NCBI RefSeq assembly: GCF_002149925.1
Contig: NZ_MSLT01000023.1
Location: 496,001 to 560,000, forward strand
Origin: Thioflexithrix psekupsensis
Lineage (GTDB): Bacteria > Pseudomonadota > Gammaproteobacteria > Beggiatoales > Beggiatoaceae
Direction: 5' to 3'
DNA: 64,000 nucleotides
Shown: one piece after another, positions 1-9,614 of the stretch
How the letters are laid out: the number at the start of each line of letters is the position of its first letter
Numbering within the stretch: the first letter of the stretch is position 1
The notes under the pieces: generated by a model
Seen by the model: only the letters and a program-made list of their open reading frames with translations
The model's database searches: none
What the model was told of the DNA's origin: nothing
Made by a program: the position numbers and the translations under genes

Positions 1-447
<447 letters not shown>

Positions 448-508
448 CTAAGAAATAATTAAAAGAAATCCGTTATTATAACGATTAAAGCAGGGATAAA
501 AAAACGCC

Positions 509-537
509 TGTCACAAAATGATCACACACTTGTGACA
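509..537. promoter_or_regulatory. Inverted repeat TGTCACA/TGTGACA in purB-arsC spacer
   Basis: Perfect 7-base arms TGTCACA and TGTGACA are separated by 15 bases, between the divergent purB and arsenate reductase starts. An AT-rich stretch (about 558-590) follows before the GTAGGAGA ribosome site at about 596-603. Half-sites of this kind resemble those of dimeric regulators such as CRP/FNR-type proteins, but the spacing is not the usual one. Assignment to a regulator is not possible from sequence alone. Confidence 0.3.
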
Positions 538-610
538 AAATCAAGAATATGGCAAGATTATATCTGAATATCCATATATATAAATATCACAACCCGTAGG
601 AGACACTCGT

Positions 611-1060
611 ATGCGTAAAAAAGGCGTTTTATTTGTTTGTATTCACAACAGCGCACGCAGCCAAATGGCAGAAGCATGGTTTAACCATTTTTGCAGTGAA
701 GAATTTTTTGCCGAAAGCGCAGGCATCGAACCCGGCACGCTTAACCCGCTGGCCGTCGCCGCCATGCAAGAAGTGGGCATTGACATTTCCCAGAAAAAAA
801 CCCAAAGCGTATTCGAGTTGTTCAAAGCCAGCCGTATTTATGCTTACGTGGTGACAGTGTGTGACGAAACCAGCGCGGAACGCTGCCCCATTTTCCCCGG
901 TGTCACCACGCGCATTAATTGGAGTTTTCCCGATCCTTCCCAATTTCAAGGCACAGAAGAAGAACGTTTAGAACAAGCCCGCGCCGTCTCTCTTTTAATT
1001 AAAGCCAGAGTGAAAAATTGGTGTAGAGAAATCGGCGCATTAAATCCTAATTTTGCCTAA
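611..1060 (+). CDS. arsC: Arsenate reductase, low-molecular-weight phosphatase fold
   Basis: This 149-residue cytosolic protein reduces arsenate to arsenite using a cysteine relay. The P-loop [10 protein letters not shown] starts at Cys10, and the second part of the relay is visible as Cys84 and Cys92 in [13 protein letters not shown], the arrangement of thioredoxin-linked ArsC enzymes. Length and order match the family. The start is chosen by a GTAGGAGA ribosome site about 8 bases upstream. No arsR, arsB or acr3 lies next to it in this window, so it looks like a solitary detoxification gene. It faces nrdA convergently across a shared hairpin. A related protein-tyrosine phosphatase is the alternative, but the Cys pair argues for ArsC. 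Confidence 0.9.
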   Translation: MRKKGVLFVCIHNSARSQMAEAWFNHFCSEEFFAESAGIEPGTLNPLAVAAMQEVGIDISQKKTQSVFELFKASRIYAYVVTVCDETSAERCPIFPGVTTRINWSFPDPSQFQGTEEERLEQARAVSLLIKARVKNWCREIGALNPNFA

Positions 1061-1081
1061 GATATTGGCTTAATTAATCGC

Positions 1082-1107
1082 AGATGCGGTTTTAAATAAC
1101 CGCATCT
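1082..1107. terminator. Shared hairpin terminator between arsC and nrdA
   Basis: A perfect 10-bp stem AGATGCGGTT/AACCGCATCT with a 6-base loop sits between the convergent arsC and nrdA stops. The U-tract is weak on both strands, so it is best read as a bidirectional terminator of modest strength. Confidence 0.7.
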
Positions 1108-1125
1108 CATTACGGTAATAATCAC

Positions 1126-3969
1126 TTATTGACAGGCTTCACATTCGCCGCCATCTAAATTACACGAATTCGGTGACATCAATGTTTCCATTGGCTGTTG
1201 ATAATTGGGTAAATTCACCGTACTTTTTTCCACGTGAGTCGCGCCTAAAGTGCGTAAGTAATAAGTCGTTTTTAAACCGCGAATCCACGCCAATTTATAT
1301 AAACTGTCTAATTTACGTCCCGCAGGTTGCGCCATATATAAATTTAAGGATTGCGCTTGATCTAACCATTTTTGTCGTCGCGCTGCCGCTTCGATTAAAT
1401 AGCTAGATTCTATTTCAAAAGCGGTCTGATAAAGCCGTTTCATGTCATCAGGAATGCGCGCAATGGACGCTAAATGTCCATCAAAATACTTGAGATCATT
1501 CACCATCACGTCATCCCAAATCCCTAATTTTTTCAAATCAGCAACTAACCATGAATTAATCACCGTAAATTCGCCCGACAAATTCGATTTAACAAATAAA
1601 TTTTGAAAAGCAGGTTCTATAGATTGCGACACACCGCAAATATTAGAAATAGTGGCGGTGGGTGCAATTGCCATGCAATTAGAATTGCGCATTCCCACTG
1701 TTTTTACGCGCTCCCGCAAACCATTCCAATCTAATCTTTGCGCCAAAGAAAGCGATAAATAATGACCACGAGATTGCGCCAATAATTGCAAACTATCAAT
1801 AGGTAAAATACCTTGACTCCATAAAGAACCTTTAAAGGTAGAATAACAACCCCGTTCCTCTGCCAATAAGGTTGACGTATAAATGGCTTGATAACTGATA
1901 AATTCCATTGAATAATCCGCAAATTCAATGGCCGCTTCACTGGCATAAGGTAAGCGCAAACGATATAGCGCATCTTGAAAACCCATGAGACCCAAACCCA
2001 CAGGACGATGGCGTAAATTAGCCGTTTGCGCCGTGCTGACCGAATAATAATTAATATCGATCACATTATCCAACATTCGCATGGCAATTTGCACCGTGCG
2101 TGCTAATTTTTCCTCGTCTAATTGACCCTGTTCATTAATATGCGCGACCAAATTAATAGAGCCTAAATTACACACCGCAATTTCTTCATTGGCTTTGGTA
2201 TTTAAAGTAATTTCTGTACAAAGATTAGAACTATGCACCACGCCAACATGCTGTTGTGGATTGCGAATATTGCACGGGTCTTTAAAAGTGATCCAAGGGT
2301 GTCCTGTTTCAAATAACATGGTCAACATTTTACGCCACAAACCCACCGCAGATACCTTTTTAGAAAGGCGAATTTTACCCTCAGCTGCCATTTGTTCATA
2401 TTGCGTATAAGCAATTTTAAAATCATCGCCATAACGCTCATGCAAATCAGGCACTTCATGGGGAGAAAACAGCGTCCATTCTTGATCTAAATGCACCCGC
2501 TCCATAAATAAATCAGGAATCCAATTTGCGGTGTTCATATCGTGCGTGCGGCGACGTTCATCACCTGTGTTTTTACGCAGTTCTAAAAACTCTTCAATAT
2601 CAATATGCCACGTTTCCAAATAAGCACAGCCACTGCCTTTTCTTTTACCGCCTTGATTCACCGCAATTAAGGTATCATTAGCCACTTTCATAAATGGCAC
2701 AATACCCTGAGATTGTCCATTCGTGCCTTTAATTAACGATCCCATTCCGCGCACAGGAGTCCAATCATTGCCCAAACCACCTGCCCATTTTTGCAATAAC
2801 GCATTGTCTCTAATGGCACCGAAAATACCTTCTAAATCATCAGGAATCGTGGTTAAAAAACAACTGGACAATTGCGGGCGTAATGTGCCTGAATTAAACA
2901 AAGTGGGCGTACTGCTCATAAAATCAAAATGAGACAGCAAATCATAAAATTCTAAGGTGCGTTGTTCTCGCTGCGATTCATTCAAAGCCAAACCCATCGC
3001 CACGCGCATAAAAAAGGCTTGTGGCAATTCAAAACGAACCTGATCCCAATGTAAAAAATAACGATCATATAAGGTTTGCAATCCCAAATAAGTAAATTGC
3101 AAATCCCGCTCAGGTTTAATGCAAGCCGCTAATTGGGTTAAATCATATTCCGCTAAACGTGGGTCTAATAATTCCCGTTCTATTCCGTAATGAATATAAG
3201 CCTGAAAATAATCGACATAATATTCATTCATCATATCAGCCGTGATTTCTTCAGCGATACCGATATGAATTTGAGTAAACGTTTCTCGGCGTAAATCGTC
3301 TAATAATAAACGCGCTGCCACATAAGAATAATTCGGCTCACTTTCAATTAAAGTACGAGCCGCCATAATTAACACTTGATTAATATCTTCTTCTGCAATG
3401 CCATCATATAAGTTTCTAAAACTGGCCTGCATAATTACATCCACATCCACATCGCTTAAATCACGACAGGCTTGAGCCACGCGCTGCGCAATTTTTGGCT
3501 CATCTAAGGGCAAAATCTCACCGCGTGCATTTTTGACGTGAATAAGGGGCTTTTGTGCCGTTGCAGCGCGGATTTTTGCGTGCTGTTCTCGATACAACAC
3601 ATAGGCGCGTGCCACCTTATGTTCTCCTGCTGCCATTAAGGCCAATTCCACTTGATCTTGAATCGTTTCAATATGAATTTTTTGATGCGTAGAAACCTGT
3701 GCCATTAATTTTTGCACCACTTGTTCAGTCAAGGATTTAACCGTGTGTTTAATTCGAGTAGAGCGAGTGGCTGAATAACCTTCTACTTCTAAAAAGGCTT
3801 TAGTCATTGCCATTGCAATTTTATTGGCATCGAATGCAGTTAATTGTCCATTACGGCGAATCACAGCATAATGACTTAATGCAGTGTTGTCTAATGTCTC
3901 CACATCATCGTCATCGTGGCTGTGATCAAAATGTGGCGCATCAAGAGGCGTAATTAAATCCGATGACAT
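1126..3969 (-). CDS. nrdA: Class I ribonucleoside-diphosphate reductase, alpha subunit
   Basis: NrdA reduces ribonucleoside diphosphates to deoxyribonucleotides with a beta subunit that supplies the radical. The 947-residue protein has two consecutive ATP-cone domains (about 35-135 and 143-235), as in the long Pseudomonas-type NrdA, followed by the ten-stranded barrel. Active-site elements seen are the SSCFL cysteine, SSNLCTEI with its catalytic Cys and Glu, and AVCNLGSINL. The C-terminal tail ends GGECEACQ, the redox-shuttle cysteine pair. The two ATP cones predict dATP feedback control. nrdB is not adjacent on either side, so the beta subunit must be encoded elsewhere. No clear NrdR box was found in the short upstream spacer. 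Confidence 0.95.
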   Translation of the reverse strand: MSSDLITPLDAPHFDHSHDDDDVETLDNTALSHYAVIRRNGQLTAFDANKIAMAMTKAFLEVEGYSATRSTRIKHTVKSLTEQVVQKLMAQVSTHQKIHIETIQDQVELALMAAGEHKVARAYVLYREQHAKIRAATAQKPLIHVKNARGEILPLDEPKIAQRVAQACRDLSDVDVDVIMQASFRNLYDGIAEEDINQVLIMAARTLIESEPNYSYVAARLLLDDLRRETFTQIHIGIAEEITADMMNEYYVDYFQAYIHYGIERELLDPRLAEYDLTQLAACIKPERDLQFTYLGLQTLYDRYFLHWDQVRFELPQAFFMRVAMGLALNESQREQRTLEFYDLLSHFDFMSSTPTLFNSGTLRPQLSSCFLTTIPDDLEGIFGAIRDNALLQKWAGGLGNDWTPVRGMGSLIKGTNGQSQGIVPFMKVANDTLIAVNQGGKRKGSGCAYLETWHIDIEEFLELRKNTGDERRRTHDMNTANWIPDLFMERVHLDQEWTLFSPHEVPDLHERYGDDFKIAYTQYEQMAAEGKIRLSKKVSAVGLWRKMLTMLFETGHPWITFKDPCNIRNPQQHVGVVHSSNLCTEITLNTKANEEIAVCNLGSINLVAHINEQGQLDEEKLARTVQIAMRMLDNVIDINYYSVSTAQTANLRHRPVGLGLMGFQDALYRLRLPYASEAAIEFADYSMEFISYQAIYTSTLLAEERGCYSTFKGSLWSQGILPIDSLQLLAQSRGHYLSLSLAQRLDWNGLRERVKTVGMRNSNCMAIAPTATISNICGVSQSIEPAFQNLFVKSNLSGEFTVINSWLVADLKKLGIWDDVMVNDLKYFDGHLASIARIPDDMKRLYQTAFEIESSYLIEAAARRQKWLDQAQSLNLYMAQPAGRKLDSLYKLAWIRGLKTTYYLRTLGATHVEKSTVNLPNYQQPMETLMSPNSCNLDGGECEACQ

Positions 3970-4014
3970 ATTGCAAATTCCCGATATTAAAGCATGAAAT
4001 AAATTAAAAGCAAC

Positions 4015-4037
4015 AACACCGCAATGATTGCGGTGTT
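4015..4037 (-). terminator. Hairpin downstream of the hybrid kinase gene
   Basis: A perfect 10-bp stem AACACCGCAA/TTGCGGTGTT with a 3-base loop lies between the kinase stop and the nrdA start. On the minus strand it is followed by a loose T-rich run. It probably ends kinase transcription before nrdA, though the denser T-run is on the plus side. Confidence 0.6.
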
Positions 4038-4076
4038 TTTCGATTACATTTAGTTAATAAATAAGCTATTTTAACA

Positions 4077-7000
4077 TTATTTTGCCCAAGAGAGAATCAC
4101 TGTTTTTAAGTCTTCAGATTTCACAGGTTTACTCAAATAATCATCCATGCCTGCATCTTTACAGCGTGTGGCATCTCCGGCCATTGCATTGGCTGTGAGT
4201 GCAATAATAGGAATAGGGGGGAGTTGTTTTAATTGTTCATAATTTCGAATCGCTTTTGTGGCTTCAAATCCATCCATTTCTGGCATTTGACAATCCATAA
4301 AAACTAAATCGAATAAATCATGCTTTTCTTTCAATAAATTTAAGGCTCTAATCCCATTATTCGCAATGGTAATCTCGCAATTTAATTTGCTTAACATCAA
4401 TTGCGCCACTTTTTGATTGGTTAGATTATCTTCTACCAATAATACTCTCATTTTTTTATGGTGTTGATACACTGAGGGTTGAGTGATTTTATCGGGATGA
4501 GAAGCAACAATAATTTCTGATTTAATCCGTGTTTTTTCTTCCAAATTTAACAATTGCTCATGCAGTTTTTGAAAGTTAATGGGTTTGGTAATGTATCCTT
4601 GTAAACGGCTGAGAGATTCTTGATTCAGCGGTTGAGTAATTCGCGTCAACATTAAAAGTTTTAAGGAATTAAAACGACTGTCTGCACGAATAATGCGCGC
4701 TAACGCATCACCGTCCATAAAGGGCATTTGTTTTTCTAATAAAACAATCGTGAATGGCTGTTCAGTTTGAATAGCTGCCCGCAATAAACGCAAAGCACTG
4801 GGACTGTCTTCAACGGTGGTATTGGCAATTCCCCATTCATTGAATTGCTCGGTAAATAATTCCCGTAATTTAACGTTATTATCAACCACTAAAATGCGAT
4901 GTTTCTTTAATGTTTCATGCACTAATTCTGGTAATTGTTTGCGAGTCAGCATTAACGGTAAAGTAAACCAAAAATGGCTGCCTTCATTCACCACGCTAGA
5001 AAAACCCATTTCTCCTTCCATGAGTTCCACCAAACGCTGCACAATCACCAAACCTAATCCCGTACCACCATAACGGCGGCTGGTGGAATTATCCGCTTGA
5101 GAAAAAGGTTGAAATAAACGTGATTTTTCTTCTTCGGCAATGCCTATGCCTGTATCGCTAATTTCAAATTTTAAATAAATTAAATGTCGGCTACGCGCTT
5201 GTTCACTAATGCGCAAAGAAACTGCACCCTGTTCTGTGAATTTAAGCGCATTGCCTAATAAATTCATTAAAATTTGCCGTAATCGACTGGGATCGCCACC
5301 TAATAAACACGTTAATGACGGTACTTTATACCATAATTCAATGCCTTTACGATCCGCCGAAGGTGCGAATAAATGAATCACTTCCTCAATCAACATATTT
5401 AAGTTAAAAGGTAGATTTTCTAAAACTAATTTTCCTGCTTCGATTTTAGAAAAATCTAAAATATCATTAATAATCGTTAATAAACTTTCACCAGAACTGC
5501 GCAAAGTCTGCACATAATCTAATTGTTGTGGCGTTAATTCGGTCGATAGTAATAAATCAGTCATGCCAATAACGCCATTCATGGGCGTGCGAATTTCGTG
5601 GCTCATGGTGGCTAAAAATTGGCTTTTTGATTGATTTGCGGTTTCAGCGGCTTCTTTGGCTTGTTTTAATTCTTGCGTGGCTTTTCTACGTTGAGAAATA
5701 TCATGAGTGACGCTAAATAACATCCCTTCTTGTTCGCTGAATGGCACATAAGTAATGCTTATTTCTACATCGACCAAATGCTCTTGACAATGTTTTAATT
5801 GCGTTTCATAACGATCCGAACCTAATTTTTTAATATTTTCAATATGAGCTGCGACTTTATCAGAAGAATGATGTGCTTCTAAATCGGCTAATGATAAGCG
5901 TAAAATATCGCTTTCTTCATAACCTAGCATTTGACAATAAGCACGATTGACTTGTTGCAAATGGCCTTGGGCATCAAAAATAGCAATACCATCCATAGAG
6001 GTACTAAAAAATAATTGATTGCGTTGCAATTCTTTTTGCAAATCGGCTTCTTTTTGTTTTAATTCGCTAATGTCAACAATACCACCAACAATATAAGCAT
6101 TATTTTGCTGATCAATATAGCGGGTTTCAGTGCTTAATGCGATGCGTTTACCGTGCTGCGTTTCATATTCAATTTGTTCTGTGTTGCTGTATCCCATTTG
6201 CAACACTTTCTTATCTCGCTCCCAATTATATTGGGCTTTTTCTTGAGAAAAAATTAAAGAATCGGTTTGGTTGATTAAATAATCATAAGAATAACCAAAA
6301 AAATTGCAAAAGGCTTGGTTAATTAAAATCCAACGATGTTGTTCATCTTTTACAAAAACAGGAATAGGAATAGTATTGACAATTCGATCTAAGAATTCAC
6401 GGGCTTTTTGTTCGGCTTGTTCGGCTTCTTTTTGTGCGGTCATATCCGTGTGCGTGCCGACCATGCGAATATACTGCCCATCTTCGCCATAAACGCCCGT
6501 TCCCCGCGATAATATCCAGCGATAACCCCCGTGCTTATGGCGCAATCTAAAGCTGACCTCATAACGATCATTTTCATCTTCTAAATAATTCTCAATATTT
6601 TTTCTCACATGATCTCTATCTTCGGGATGCAATAATTCGTAAAAAGTCGTAATGGTTAGATTTAATTCTCCTTGTCCATAACCTAACATTTGCAGCCAAC
6701 GTAAAGAAGCCCAAACTTTTCCCGATGGAATATGCCAATCCCATACGCCATCATTAGAAGCGCGCACCGCTAAATTAAAACGCTCTTCACGCTCTCGTAG
6801 CGTGTGTTCAATGCGTTTACGCTCGCTAATGTCTTGAAACATAGACAGACATTGAAAATCACCATCGCGCATAGAAATCCGCGTGACCGCCACTTGACAC
6901 CAAATCACTTGACCATTTCGATGTAAATAACGTTTTTCAATTTCGTAATGTTCGACTAATTGCAGCGTTAATTTTTCAAAATAACGCAGGCTAAATTCTA

Positions 7001-7523
7001 CATCTTCAGGATGCGTTAATGCCGTAAAAGGCATTTTACAAAATTCTGCCTCAGTATAGCCTAATAAATGCTCTAAATAAGGATTTACCGAAACAGGAAA
7101 ACCATCCCGATTAGCAATTAAAATACCAATATGACTGTTCTCGAATAATTTGCGATAACGATCCGCATCGCGCAACACCGTATTATCGGTAAATGATTCA
7201 TGAATAGACTGCGCGGCAAAATGCCACTGTTGATTGATACACGCCACCTCCCAATCAATCCACAGATAGCCCGCCTCACAACGACAGCGACAGGCTAACT
7301 CCATCCGTCCTCCATGTGATAATTCATTGAAAACACGCTGAATTAAGGCTTGATCTTGCGGGTGAATCAGGGCAAAAAAATCTTGCACAGGTGACACTTG
7401 TTGCACCGCAAAATGATGGATAAATCCTGTGGTATATTGTTGAATCTGTCCTGCTTTATCCGTAACACATAAAATAACGGACGACAAAGGAAGCAATTCG
7501 ATAGAATGAGCCAGTCTGTTCAT
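4077..7523 (-). CDS. Multi-PAS hybrid sensor histidine kinase with two receivers
   Basis: A soluble 1148-residue sensor without membrane segments. It has about five PAS domains in tandem through residue 620 (for example FENSHIGILIANRDG and FSTSMDGIAIFDAQG). A HisKA domain follows with the phospho-acceptor motif FLATMSHEIRTPMNG, then an HATPase_c domain (N-box NLLGNALKFTE, G-boxes DTGIGI and GGTGLGL). Two receivers end the protein. The first is degenerate: its phospho-aspartate position reads VLLEKQMP, with Glu for Asp. The second is canonical (VFMDCQMPEMDG, with the conserved Lys in LSKPVK). The layout resembles BarA-like phosphorelay kinases, but no Hpt domain is present. Signal and partner are unknown. 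Confidence 0.9.
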   Translation of the reverse strand: MNRLAHSIELLPLSSVILCVTDKAGQIQQYTTGFIHHFAVQQVSPVQDFFALIHPQDQALIQRVFNELSHGGRMELACRCRCEAGYLWIDWEVACINQQWHFAAQSIHESFTDNTVLRDADRYRKLFENSHIGILIANRDGFPVSVNPYLEHLLGYTEAEFCKMPFTALTHPEDVEFSLRYFEKLTLQLVEHYEIEKRYLHRNGQVIWCQVAVTRISMRDGDFQCLSMFQDISERKRIEHTLREREERFNLAVRASNDGVWDWHIPSGKVWASLRWLQMLGYGQGELNLTITTFYELLHPEDRDHVRKNIENYLEDENDRYEVSFRLRHKHGGYRWILSRGTGVYGEDGQYIRMVGTHTDMTAQKEAEQAEQKAREFLDRIVNTIPIPVFVKDEQHRWILINQAFCNFFGYSYDYLINQTDSLIFSQEKAQYNWERDKKVLQMGYSNTEQIEYETQHGKRIALSTETRYIDQQNNAYIVGGIVDISELKQKEADLQKELQRNQLFFSTSMDGIAIFDAQGHLQQVNRAYCQMLGYEESDILRLSLADLEAHHSSDKVAAHIENIKKLGSDRYETQLKHCQEHLVDVEISITYVPFSEQEGMLFSVTHDISQRRKATQELKQAKEAAETANQSKSQFLATMSHEIRTPMNGVIGMTDLLLSTELTPQQLDYVQTLRSSGESLLTIINDILDFSKIEAGKLVLENLPFNLNMLIEEVIHLFAPSADRKGIELWYKVPSLTCLLGGDPSRLRQILMNLLGNALKFTEQGAVSLRISEQARSRHLIYLKFEISDTGIGIAEEEKSRLFQPFSQADNSTSRRYGGTGLGLVIVQRLVELMEGEMGFSSVVNEGSHFWFTLPLMLTRKQLPELVHETLKKHRILVVDNNVKLRELFTEQFNEWGIANTTVEDSPSALRLLRAAIQTEQPFTIVLLEKQMPFMDGDALARIIRADSRFNSLKLLMLTRITQPLNQESLSRLQGYITKPINFQKLHEQLLNLEEKTRIKSEIIVASHPDKITQPSVYQHHKKMRVLLVEDNLTNQKVAQLMLSKLNCEITIANNGIRALNLLKEKHDLFDLVFMDCQMPEMDGFEATKAIRNYEQLKQLPPIPIIALTANAMAGDATRCKDAGMDDYLSKPVKSEDLKTVILSWAK

Positions 7524-7699
7524 ACTAAAAAAATCCAGTATTTAAGTATAATATCAGCGTGTTAAGGGCTAAAAGTAGTGTGGTGAATGAAACCCTCTCC
7601 ATTATAAAGTATTTTTAGCAAAAATAGATGCTTTGCAGTTTAACGTCCAATTCTCTAAAATAACCGTTTTTATTACCCTCATCAAGGAGATGAAAGCAG

Positions 7700-8374
7700 A
7701 TGTTCACTTCCACGCCACAAGGGGCTTATTTTTCGCGTCTTAATATGATTTCTGCCTATTTAATTCCGTTATTGGATTTATTTTTGCGGTTATGGATAGG
7801 TTATATTTTCTTTAATTCAGGTTTGATTAAAGTGCAAAGTTGGGAGACCACATTAGGCTTGTTTGAACGAGAATATCAAGTGCCTTTTTTATCACCTTTT
7901 TTTGCGGCACTTTTAGCCACAGCAATTGAATTAATTTTACCGCTATTATTGGTTTTAGGTTTAAGCACTCGATTAGCGGCATTGATTCTTTTTGTTTTTA
8001 ATGCGATGGCGATTTATGCACATCAGGCTTATTTATATGATGTGGGTTATGCCAATTTGGTGGCGCATTTTTATTGGGGATTATTATTATTGATTATTTT
8101 AATACAGGGTGCAAATAAGTTATCATTAGATTATATGCTTAATACTCACACGGGTTGGTGTCCTTTAGATTGTGAACGTCCTGTTGAAAATTTATTATTA
8201 GGTGTTTTGGGGATGTTATTGTCGCTGCTTTTCTTGACGAACTTTCCTTCACTGTGGGGCAGTTTAATCATTTGGGAAGCGTTGCAGTGGCAAAATAATT
8301 GGGATACAGGATTAATGGGTTATTTAGGCATTTTAGTCAGTACGGGATTTATTGTATATCGCTTGTCGCGTTAA
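7700..8374 (+). CDS. DoxX family integral membrane protein
   Basis: A 224-residue hydrophobic protein with roughly five to six membrane segments. The region LRLWIGYIFFNSGLIKVQSWETT and the following helix with AIELILPLLLVLGL match the DoxX family, whose members are membrane proteins linked to thiosulfate/quinone oxidation or redox stress. The specific function of this one cannot be fixed from sequence. A pair of cysteines (GWCPLDCERP, near residue 155) sits in a loop and could be redox active. The start is supported by AAGGAG 9 bases upstream. The gene stands alone, followed by a hairpin terminator before exbB. Confidence 0.8.
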   Translation: MFTSTPQGAYFSRLNMISAYLIPLLDLFLRLWIGYIFFNSGLIKVQSWETTLGLFEREYQVPFLSPFFAALLATAIELILPLLLVLGLSTRLAALILFVFNAMAIYAHQAYLYDVGYANLVAHFYWGLLLLIILIQGANKLSLDYMLNTHTGWCPLDCERPVENLLLGVLGMLLSLLFLTNFPSLWGSLIIWEALQWQNNWDTGLMGYLGILVSTGFIVYRLSR

Positions 8375-8383
8375 TTATTTTTT

Positions 8384-8419
8384 GATGATGTTTATTTTTA
8401 TCAATAGGCATCATCTTTT
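8384..8419 (+). terminator. Terminator after doxX
   Basis: A GATGATG/CATCATC stem with an AT-rich loop followed by TTTTAG lies directly after the DoxX stop and before the exbB ribosome site. Confidence 0.55.
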
Positions 8420-8450
8420 AGTATTTTGTTTTTTTAAGGATTAAAGGGTT

Positions 8451-9077
8451 ATGTTAGAAATCATTCGAAGCGGTGGCTGGGTGATGTGGCCGATTTTATT
8501 ATGTTCGGTGTTATCGCTGGCGATTATTGTGGAGCGGTTTTGGAGTTTGCGGCGACGTGCCGTAATTCCACCAAATCTCACCGCACAAGTGTGGCAATGG
8601 GTGAAAAGTAACAGCGATAAACGCTTAGATGAGAAGCACTTAGAATTGTTGCGTAAAAATTCTCCGATGGGACAAATTCTGGCCGCAGGTCTGGCCAATA
8701 TGCACCATGACCGCGAAATGATGAAAGCAGGGATTGAGGAAATTGGCAATCAAGTGGTGCATCAATTAGAGCGTTATTTAAACACGCTGGGAACGATTGC
8801 TGAAATTGCACCATTACTGGGTTTATTAGGCACGGTGACAGGGATTATTAGCATGTTGGCGGCGGTGGGGGAAGGCGGCTTGGGAAATCCTACGGTATTG
8901 TCTAGCGGATTAGCAGAAGCATTAATCACCACCGCAGCAGGTTTAACCGTAGCTATTCCCACTTTTGTTTTCTATCGTTATTTTCGCGGATTAGTGGATT
9001 CTTTAGTGGTCGCAATGGAGCAAGAAGCGTTAAAATTAATTGATGTGTTGCATGGGGATCGTGAGGCGAATTCATGA
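8451..9077 (+). CDS. exbB: MotA/TolQ/ExbB proton channel family protein
   Basis: An inner-membrane proton-channel subunit that, with ExbD/TolR, uses the proton motive force to energise outer-membrane transport or envelope integrity. The 208-residue protein has an N-terminal membrane helix (WPILLCSVLSLAIIVERFW) and the conserved pair of later helices around IAEIAPLLGLLGTVTGIISML and EALITTAAGLTVAIPTFVFY, diagnostic of the family. It overlaps the downstream exbD start by four bases, so they are translationally coupled. Without TonB, TolA or Pal genes nearby, the choice between ExbB and TolQ function is by similarity to the short ExbB form. Confidence 0.9.
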   Translation: MLEIIRSGGWVMWPILLCSVLSLAIIVERFWSLRRRAVIPPNLTAQVWQWVKSNSDKRLDEKHLELLRKNSPMGQILAAGLANMHHDREMMKAGIEEIGNQVVHQLERYLNTLGTIAEIAPLLGLLGTVTGIISMLAAVGEGGLGNPTVLSSGLAEALITTAAGLTVAIPTFVFYRYFRGLVDSLVVAMEQEALKLIDVLHGDREANS

Positions 9078-9499
9078 AACTGCGTCGTTTATCTCGTCGA
9101 GAAAGTTTGCGTATGAATTTAACACCATTAATTGACATGGTATTTTTATTATTGGTGTTTTTTTTAATGACCACAACTTTTAATCGCCAATCGCAATTAG
9201 AAATTAATTTACCCGAAGCCACCACAGAACAGAAAGCCACATCGAATGCACTCATTCGCATTATGGTGGATCGACAAGGTCAATATGCGGTTAATGATAG
9301 CCCGCCATTAATCGACAATCGTTTGACCACTTTGGTACAGGTTTTAACACAAATGAAAGCACAACAAAGCGCGGAAGCAACGGTCATGATTAGTGCAGAC
9401 GGCGATGCGCCACATCAAGCGGTGATTCGGGCGATGGAAGCGGCGCAAGAGGTGGGTTTGTTTAAATTGACTTTTGAGGCACAAAACAGCGCACCTTAA
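9074..9499 (+). CDS. exbD: ExbD/TolR family biopolymer transport protein
   Basis: A 141-residue partner of the upstream channel protein. It has a short cytosolic N-terminus, one membrane helix containing the conserved proton-pathway aspartate (LTPLIDMVFLLLVFFLMTT), and a periplasmic domain with the family pattern ending ADGDAPHQAVIRAMEAAQEVG. The Asp in PLIDMVF is the residue protonated during cycling in this family. The gene start overlaps exbB by four bases, so the two are made together. Transcription meets the convergent exonuclease gene across a repeat that can fold into a hairpin. Confidence 0.9.
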   Translation: MKLRRLSRRESLRMNLTPLIDMVFLLLVFFLMTTTFNRQSQLEINLPEATTEQKATSNALIRIMVDRQGQYAVNDSPPLIDNRLTTLVQVLTQMKAQQSAEATVMISADGDAPHQAVIRAMEAAQEVGLFKLTFEAQNSAP

Positions 9500-9521
9500 T
9501 CACAGAATAGCTGTTTTTTTA

Positions 9522-9598
9522 ATCAGAATCAGAATGTACAGAATTTTTGAATTTACAACATTAATTTATTCCTCAATTCTATAAATTCTGATTCAGAC
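9522..9598. repeat. Dispersed inverted repeat, TCAGAATCAGAAT family
   Basis: The left arm ATCAGAATCAGAATGTACAG and the right arm, whose complement starts GTCTGAATCAGAATTTATAG, form a long imperfect hairpin between two convergent genes. The same core occurs again at 61059-61183 inside the MITE-like element. Here there are no TATACC ends, so it is a bare hairpin unit. It may also end transcription of exbD and the exonuclease gene. Confidence 0.7.
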
Positions 9599-9614
9599 AA
9601 AATGGGATATATCC

